DNA from: Actinomycetota bacterium
GTDB lineage: Bacteria; Actinomycetota; Geothermincolia; Geothermincolales; RBG-13-55-18
Length of the DNA stretch: 5,489 nucleotides
Assembly: GCA_028275245.1 (NCBI GenBank)
Contig: JAPWVA010000101.1
Coordinates: 1 to 5,489 of the forward strand
Reading direction: 5' to 3'
How positions within the stretch are numbered: position 1 is the first letter of the stretch; every line of letters begins with the position of its first letter. Below, one piece after another: positions 1 through 5,489 of this stretch. Both the position numbers and the translations under genes were made by a program. The notes beneath the pieces are model-generated. The model made no database searches and was not told the DNA's origin. It was given only the letters and a program-made list of their open reading frames with translations.

Positions 1-177
1 GAGCAATGTGCGCTGAACCGGCGTATGGAGCAATGCCGCTGGCTTATAACTGGTTGCTCTCCGAGCTGGACTCTGCAAAGGAGAAGGGACAAGACTCGGG
101 CAAACGGACACTCTAGCCCTCATCGTCGTCCCGAACTGAGGGTAGTTCCACCCCTACTCCATTGTCAAACCTCAATC
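1..177. other. Downstream region, no gene recognised
   Basis: No 5S rRNA or tRNA is recognisable on either strand. A plus-strand open frame (25-249) runs into the 23S 3' end and has no recognisable protein features. On the minus strand, GTTATAAG at 43-50 is a weak TATA-like element pointing out of the window. GAGCAA (30s) and TTGCTC (50s) form a short inverted repeat around it. Neither is enough to call a gene. Confidence 0.5.
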
Positions 178-190
178 AAGAAAAGAAAGA
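178..190 (-). terminator. T-rich candidate terminator after 23S
   Basis: The minus strand reads TCTTTCTTTTCTT directly after the 23S processing stem. Archaeal transcription commonly ends at T-rich non-template tracts. The longest uninterrupted run is only four Ts, so this is moderate evidence; termination could lie beyond the window. Confidence 0.45.
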
Positions 191-236
191 TGCCACGCAT
201 AGATCCGCCCATCGCCTTGAGCTCAAAGAAACGAAC
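191..236 (-). repeat. 23S processing stem, 3' arm
   Basis: Partner of 3267-3315. On the minus strand it starts within the 23S 3' end (GTTCGTTTCTTTGAG, from 236), crosses an internal loop (217-211), and ends with the 20-base outer block 210-191. It ends one base before a T-rich run, so it could also act as the stem ahead of a terminator. Confidence 0.85.
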
Positions 237-504
237 CTCGGGCGATTAGTACCGGCGGGCTGAACGCGTCGCCGAAGCTTCGCGCTTACACCCCCGGCCT
301 ATCAACGGGGTCTTCTAGCCCCGGCCCTTGTTCCGGCCTCCCGCGCCGTCGCCGGCGCAGGCGTCCCTTTCGGGACCACCGGAAGTGGGTACCTATTTTC
401 GAGGGCCGCTTCGGCCTTAGATGCTTTCAGGCCTTATCGGCTGGCGCGTAGCTGCCCGGCTGTGCCCTGTCGGACAACCGGTAAACCAGAGGCGCCGGTA
501 GCCT

Positions 505-518
505 GTTCCTCTCGTACT
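505..518 (-). other. Sarcin-ricin loop of 23S rRNA
   Basis: The minus strand reads AGTACGAGAGGAAC, the near-universal loop of helix 95 where elongation factors dock. It is intact, which supports a functional 23S gene rather than a decayed copy. Confidence 0.93.
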
Positions 519-563
519 GAGGCCACCTTCCCCTCAGGTACCCAGCACCCCCGAAAGATAGCA

Positions 564-605
<42 letters not shown>

Positions 606-718
606 TTTTAATGGGCGAACAACCCCACCCTTGGCCGCTGCTGCACGGCCAGGATAGGAAGAACCGACATCGAGGTAGCAAGCCGCGGGGTCGATGGGGG
701 CTCTCGCCCGCGACAACT

Positions 719-729
719 CTGTTATCCCC
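719..729 (-). other. Peptidyl transferase centre segment of 23S rRNA
   Basis: The minus strand reads GGGGATAACAG, the conserved central-loop strand of domain V. The A2451 equivalent is at 722. All the invariant bases are present. Confidence 0.92.
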
Positions 730-1188
730 GGGGTACCTTTTCTGTCATCCCGAGCCCTCATCAAGAGGGACATCGGGGTTCGCTAGGCCAGGCTTTCGCC
801 CCTGCGTCCCTTGGTAGTGAGGACGCAGTCAGGCCGGCTTTTGGCCTTGCCCTTCACGGCGGATTTCTGACCCGCCTAAGCCGACCTTTGGGCCCTCTCG
901 ATATCCTTTCGAGAGGCTGCCGCCCCAGCGAAACTGCCCACCTACCGCGGTCCCCTTTTGGGGTTAGAGACGCAACCGCAGGAGGGCGGTGTTACATTGG
1001 CGCCTCCGCCGGGCCTTTCGACCCAGCTTTGGCTCCCGCCTACGCTCTACACCCACGATCGCGCCCCAACGGCAGGCTGCAGTGAAGGTCCACGGGGTCT
1101 TCGTTTCCCTTCGGGGGTCCCCGGCATGTTCGCCGGCCAGTGGGTTCACCGGGGCCCAGGCCGGGACAGTGGGGGGCTCGTTGATTCC

Positions 1189-1220
<32 letters not shown>

Positions 1221-1223
1221 TTA

Positions 1224-1260
<37 letters not shown>

Positions 1261-3266
1261 GGCGGCGCTTCTGCCCGTTGGACCGGGCCTTCACGTACCG
1301 CCACTGGGCAGAATTCACTAACCGTACACACCCTTTCGGGCTAGCGGTTAGCTACGTTTTTATTAAACAGTCGGCCCCCCCTTGTCACTGCGACCTGCTC
1401 CTTCCCGGAGCAGGCACCCCTTCGCCCTAAGTCACGGGGCTAACTTGCCGAATTCCCTGGCCTGGGGTCTCCCGACACGCCTGAGGCTTCTCACCTAGGG
1501 GCACCTGTGTCGGTTCTAGGTACGGTCACCCAGGATCCCATTTCCCGGCTCCCTTTTCACGGGCTCCAGGGATCAGCCGAACCCACCTTGCGGCAGGCCA
1601 TTCCCGCGTTCGCCCGGTTCTCTCCATTACGGAACTCCCCGGGCTTCCGCAAGTTAGACGGGGCGACGACCCCGCTCGACCTACCCCGAAGCGTCGGAAG
1701 CCGGGCTTGCGTTGCCGCAGGTACCTGGGTGGCACCGGAATGTTAACCGGTTTCCCCTTCGACCGCCTCTGGTTGAGGGCGGCCTTAGGACCGACTAACC
1801 CTCGACTGACGATCATTGTCGAGGAACCCGGGCCCCTTCGGCGGTGGGGATTCTCACCCCACTTTGCTGCTACTACCGCCAGGATCCTCATCCCAACGCG
1901 GTCCACCCGAGCTCACGCCCGAGCTTCTCCCCGCGCCGGGCGCCTCCCTACCGGATCGGGCTACTGAACTTCGCCCGCCCCAGGGTCTCGGCAGCCGGCT
2001 TAGCCCCGTCCATTTTCGGGGCCCCCGCCCTCGACGGGTCCGCTGTTACGCGTTGTTTAAAGGATGGCTGCTTCTGAGCCTACCTCCCCGCTGTCTAAGG
2101 ACGGGGACGCCCTTTGTTTTCACACTTAGCCGGCATTTTGGGGCCTTAACCCTGGTCTGGGTTGTTCCCCTCTCGGAGCGGGAGCTTACCCCCCGCATCC
2201 CGTCTCCAGCGGTCTACGGTGCCGGCGACTTCGGAGTTCGACAGGTGAGCCGAGGGTTTCCCCCCGTATCCCACCAATCGGTGCTCTACGCCGCCGGCAA
2301 CCTCGCGCTGGGCCTGACTGCGGCCAGCTTCGGGAGGAACCAGCTGTCACCGGGTTTGATGGGTCTTTCGCCACTAGCCCGAGGTCATCCGACCGAATTG
2401 CACGTCAAGACCGGTTCGGACCTCCACCGACCTATCGGTCGGCTTCATCCTACCCCGGACTAGATCACCCGGTTTCGGGTCTCATCGCCGTGACTCCGGG
2501 CGCTTTCACACCCAGTCCCTCTCGCTTTCGCGATGCGGACCCTTCGCTTTCGCTGCGGCTGCGGGGTTTGACCCCTTAGCCTCGCCACGGCGATGAACTC
2601 CCTGGCCCGTGATTCCAGACGGACGACACGACCCCGGTCCTCTCCCCTCGTACTACCGCGTCGCCGCGGGTTCCTTCGGGGAGACTCAACCCTTTCGAGC
2701 CGTGTCCAACTATCGCCACCTGGTTTCAAGCTCTTTTCACCCCCCTTCCGGGGTGCTTTTCAGCTTTCCCTCGCGGTACTGCGTCCGCTATCGGTCTCGG
2801 GACGTATTTAGGGTTGGGAGTTGATGCCTCCCAGCTTCGGACGCCATTTCCAAGGCATCCTACTCAGGATCCCCTCCCTCGTACCCCGCGCAGTTACGCC
2901 TACGGGGCTTTCACCCTCTACGGCGCGGCGTTCCAGCCGACTTCGGCTTCCCGCGCTAGGGATTGGGGAAGGTCCTACAACCCCACATCCCCAGTGACTT
3001 TCGCCACCAGGTTCGGTTTGCCCTCTGCCCCTTTCACTCGCCGTTACTCAGGGCATCGCGGTTGCTTTCTTTTCCTCCCGGTACTAAGATGTTTCCGTTC
3101 CCGGGGTTCCCGTTCGCTGCCGCGAACGACGGGGGTTGCCCCCCGCCAGGAAGTCCCATTCGGCGATCTCGGGTTCAAGGGCCGCGTGCGCCTCGCCCGA
3201 GCATTTCGCTGCTTGCCACGGCCTTCCTCGGCGCCCGAGCCGAGCTATCCCCCAGGTGGCTTAGGC

Positions 3267-3315
3267 GTTCGTTTCTTTGAACCCAGCTAGCGCTAGGGCA
3301 GACCTATGCGTGGCA
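3267..3315 (-). repeat. 23S processing stem, 5' arm
   Basis: Two perfectly matched blocks pair with 191-236. The outer block 3315-3296 pairs with 210-191 (20 bp, two G.U). The inner block 3285-3267 pairs with 236-218 (19 bp, two wobble pairs) and runs on into 23S helix 1. Between them the 5' strand has TAGCGCTAGC (3295-3286) facing AAGGCGAT (minus strand; its first A is at 217 and the rest runs to 211). Within this, CGC/GCG can pair to give a relaxed bulge-helix-bulge shape. Confidence 0.85.
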
Positions 3316-3344
3316 ATCATCTTGCAAGCGCAATTTTGCCCTTC

Positions 3345-3368
3345 GCCCATGAAGCGAGCTTCACGGGC
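3345..3368 (-). repeat. Hairpin in tRNA-Ala/23S spacer
   Basis: The minus strand has GCCCGTGAAG and CTTCATGGGC closing a CTCG tetraloop: 10 bp with one G.U pair. It sits 11 bases after the tRNA-Ala discriminator and 29 bases before the 23S processing stem. It probably isolates the tRNA from the 23S stem during folding. It is not followed by a T tract, so it is not a terminator. Confidence 0.75.
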
Positions 3369-3379
3369 TGCATCAAATG

Positions 3380-3451
3380 TGGACCCGCCGGGACTCGAAC
3401 CCGGGGCCTTCGGCTTGCAAAGCCGACGCTCTACCGCTGAGCTACGGGCCC
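3380..3451 (-). tRNA. tRNA-Ala (anticodon TGC), 16S-23S spacer
   Basis: Delivers alanine to GCN codons, mainly GCA/GCG. The minus strand folds into a full cloverleaf of 72 nt. Acceptor strands GGGCCCG (3451-3445) and CGGGTCC (3387-3381) pair and contain the G3:U70 wobble that is the main identity element for alanyl-tRNA synthetase. The anticodon stem is TCGGC/GCCGA with loop TTTGCAA, anticodon TGC at 3419-3417. The T arm has loop TTCGAGT between CCGGG and CCCGG. The discriminator is A at 3380. CCA is not encoded (next bases CAT), as is common in archaea. A spacer tRNA-Ala is the usual euryarchaeal arrangement. Only about 30 bases separate it from the 16S 3' end, and acceptor nucleotides 2-7 also form the outer helix of the 16S processing stem, so the tRNA fold and that stem compete. 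Confidence 0.98.
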
Positions 3452-3470
3452 TCCGAGGGTTCGGCACCCC
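3445..3470 (-). repeat. 16S processing stem, 3' arm (overlaps tRNA-Ala 5' end)
   Basis: On the minus strand the order is inner helix GGGGTGCCGAACC (3470-3458), central helix CTCG (3457-3454), 3-nt bulge GAG (3453-3451) and outer helix GGCCCG (3450-3445). It pairs with 4987-5012 over 13, 4 and 6 bp, with one G.U in the outer helix. The predicted cut lies between 3452 and 3451, exactly at nucleotide 1 of tRNA-Ala. The outer-helix strand is tRNA-Ala acceptor nucleotides 2-7. Confidence 0.88.
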
Positions 3471-3481
3471 AAATAGCATCG

Positions 3482-4959
<1,478 letters not shown>

Positions 4960-4986
4960 TGGTGGCCGCAAGCCTTAGAAATTAGC

Positions 4987-5012
4987 GGGGTGCCGAACCT
5001 ATCTCGGACCCG
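4987..5012 (-). repeat. 16S processing stem, 5' arm (bulge-helix-bulge strand)
   Basis: On the minus strand the order is outer helix CGGGTC (5012-5007), central helix CGAG (5006-5003), 3-nt bulge ATA (5002-5000) and inner helix GGTTCGGCACCCC (4999-4987). It pairs with 3445-3470. In archaea such a stem encloses pre-16S rRNA and is cut by the tRNA-splicing endonuclease. By the usual rule (between second and third bulge bases) the cut here is predicted between 5001 and 5000. Confidence 0.88.
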
Positions 5013-5121
5013 AGCCCTCCGGTCGCCCGGCTTGTTCGGATCCACATCAGTTTATCCACACCAAGAGCTACGATCTCTCATCGCGGGGGCACCGCCCCGA
5101 GCTCCGATCGACGCCGTTCCT

Positions 5122-5133
5122 ACACCGCGGTGT
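5122..5133. repeat. Perfect 12-base palindrome in rRNA leader
   Basis: ACACCGCGGTGT reads the same on both strands. As DNA it could be a dimeric-protein site. As RNA half of it (TCCACACC, 5136-5129) can instead pair with GGTGTGGA at 5062-5055, forming an 8-bp leader stem about 65 bases apart. No function is assigned. Confidence 0.45.
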
Positions 5134-5160
5134 GGACCAATGTTACATTACAGCTGAAGC

Positions 5161-5176
5161 TACTTAAGCTTTTCCC
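5161..5176 (-). promoter_or_regulatory. Candidate second rRNA promoter (P2): BRE plus TATA-like
   Basis: The minus strand reads GGGAAAAGCTTAAGTA. A purine-rich GGGAAAA directly precedes the TATA-like CTTAAGTA, the spacing seen for TFB element plus TATA box in archaea. The start would be near 5135-5140. The same bases form one arm of an inverted repeat with 5196-5204, so this could instead be only an RNA hairpin of the leader. Confidence 0.3.
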
Positions 5177-5203
5177 AAGTTTAGCGGGGCGGCGCGAAAA
5201 GCC

Positions 5204-5220
5204 TTGTTCGATTAGAACAA
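5204..5220 (-). repeat. Leader hairpin
   Basis: Inverted repeat TTGTTC / GAACAA (6 bp) with loop TAATC on the minus strand. It probably forms a leader RNA hairpin if transcription starts upstream. It shares two bases with the neighbouring inverted repeat 5166-5204, so the two structures compete at their edge. Confidence 0.5.
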
Positions 5221-5289
5221 CGAACGGAGGCCGAGGAGGACCGTTTCCAATGCGCCGCCCTTTCGCCATTAAATAATTGAAATCCTCCC

Positions 5290-5297
5290 TTTTTATA
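5290..5297 (-). promoter_or_regulatory. Candidate TATA box of an rRNA promoter (P1)
   Basis: The minus strand reads TATAAAAA within an A+T-rich island (about 5266-5299) between tRNA-His and 16S. A TATA box here predicts a start near 5265-5270 and a leader of about 310 bases. The upstream flank is CTACGGCAAC, which lacks a clear purine-rich TFB element. A second A+T run (TTATTTAAT, about 5269-5277) just downstream could serve instead. Assignment is by composition and position only. Confidence 0.45.
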
Positions 5298-5381
5298 GTT
5301 GCCGTAGCGCCCTTCGGGAAGAGGCGCCAAAGTTGCGACGCCAGTACACATTTTAGCTCGGAATGGTGAATCAAGCGGTAG

Positions 5382-5454
5382 GGCCGAGGCCGGGATTCGA
5401 ACCCGGGTCAGGGGATCCACAGTCCCCGATGTTAACCGCTACACCACCTCGGCC
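5382..5454 (-). tRNA. tRNA-His (anticodon GTG) with encoded G-1
   Basis: Delivers histidine to CAC/CAU codons. The minus strand folds into a perfect cloverleaf. Acceptor strands GCCGAGG (5453-5447) and CCTCGGC (5389-5383) are fully complementary. An extra 5' G at 5454 faces C73 at 5382, giving the G-1:C73 pair that is diagnostic for tRNA-His. The anticodon stem is GGGGA/TCCCC with loop CTGTGGA, anticodon GTG at 5420-5418. The D stem is GTGT/ACA plus a wobble pair, and the T loop is TTCGAAT between CCGGG and CCCGG. CCA is not encoded (after C73 come CTA). It lies about 420 bases upstream of 16S on the same strand and has a TATA-like box at the right distance, so it is probably transcribed from its own promoter; read-through into the rRNA leader is possible. 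Confidence 0.97.
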
Positions 5455-5478
5455 GCGCTTTAGACTCTTTCGGTCCCG

Positions 5479-5486
5479 ATATTTAT
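5479..5486 (-). promoter_or_regulatory. TATA-like box for tRNA-His
   Basis: The minus strand reads ATAAATAT, centred about 28 bases upstream of the tRNA-His 5' end. That matches archaeal TATA-box placement for a transcript starting at or just before the tRNA. The TFB recognition element would lie mostly beyond the window edge (only AGG is visible), so it cannot be judged. Confidence 0.55.
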
Positions 5487-5489
5487 CCT

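Larger units (their letters stand above)
4960..5381 (-). other. rRNA leader (5' external transcribed spacer), no gene
   Basis: About 420 bases between tRNA-His and 16S. It contains no recognisable protein or RNA gene. From upstream to downstream it holds a GGCGCC...GGGCGC hairpin near 5308-5330, an A+T-rich promoter candidate, a TTGTTC/GAACAA hairpin (5204-5220), an inverted repeat overlapping promoter candidate P2, a 12-base palindrome at 5122-5133, a stem pairing 5129-5136 with 5055-5062, and the upstream arm of the 16S processing stem. The start of transcription within it is unknown. Confidence 0.8.

Noticed and set aside
25..249. Plus-strand open frame of 74 codons downstream of 23S
   Set aside because: It runs into the 23S 3' end, is rich in Arg/Ser/Pro as expected from random G+C-rich sequence, and shows no domain or clear start signal.
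1816..2463. Plus-strand open frame of 215 codons, the longest in the window
   Set aside because: It lies wholly inside 23S rRNA. G+C-rich rRNA antisense frames often stay open by chance; there is no ribosome binding site or family signature.
2814..3290. Plus-strand open frame of 158 codons
   Set aside because: Antisense to the 5' part of 23S and its processing stem; not a gene.
3345..3368. Spacer hairpin as a terminator
   Set aside because: No T tract follows and 23S rRNA lies directly downstream in the same transcript.
5120..5420. Minus-strand open frames in the leader (a possible leader peptide)
   Set aside because: One overlaps tRNA-His and both cross the hairpins and promoter candidates; there is no convincing ribosome binding site and no recognisable protein.

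Overview
The window is an archaeal ribosomal RNA operon lying entirely on the minus strand. In transcription order (high to low coordinates) it holds tRNA-His(GTG), a leader of about 420 bases, 16S rRNA, tRNA-Ala(TGC), 23S rRNA, and a T-rich stretch that probably ends the transcript. No protein-coding gene is supported: the open frames across the window are chance frames through G+C-rich structural RNA. The archaeal assignment rests on the 16S start (TTCCGGTTGAT...), the archaeal form of the 16S central region (AATTGGCGGGGGAGCAC), a tRNA-Ala in the 16S-23S spacer, tRNAs without encoded CCA, TATA-box-like promoters and a bulge-helix-bulge processing stem. Spacer tRNA-Ala is typical of Euryarchaeota in the broad sense. 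The 16S does not match closely any genus I can recall, so I call it an unplaced euryarchaeal lineage. The G+C-rich rRNA beside A+T-richer leader segments would fit a thermophile or halophile, but that is inference.

Layout: 1-177 is downstream sequence with no recognised gene and no 5S rRNA. 178-190 is a T-rich candidate terminator. 191-236 and 3267-3315 are the two arms of the long stem that closes the 23S precursor; mature 23S is about 228-3275. 3276-3379 is the tRNA-Ala/23S spacer with one strong hairpin. tRNA-Ala is 3380-3451. Only about 30 bases separate it from the 16S 3' end (about 3482). 16S runs to about 4959. 4960-5381 is the leader, with candidate promoters and hairpins. tRNA-His is 5382-5454, with a TATA-like box at the window edge.

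Two features deserve attention. First, the 16S processing stem forms a textbook bulge-helix-bulge (BHB) motif (4-bp central helix, 3-nt bulge on each strand). Its outer helix is made from nucleotides 2-7 of tRNA-Ala, and the predicted splicing-endonuclease cut in the 3' bulge falls exactly at the tRNA-Ala 5' end. 16S excision and tRNA 5' maturation therefore appear fused. Second, the 16S has U18 and A917 (E. coli numbering) in place of the almost invariant C18-G917 pair of the central pseudoknot. This is a compensated double change, and it also creates mismatches to two widely used archaeal PCR primers.
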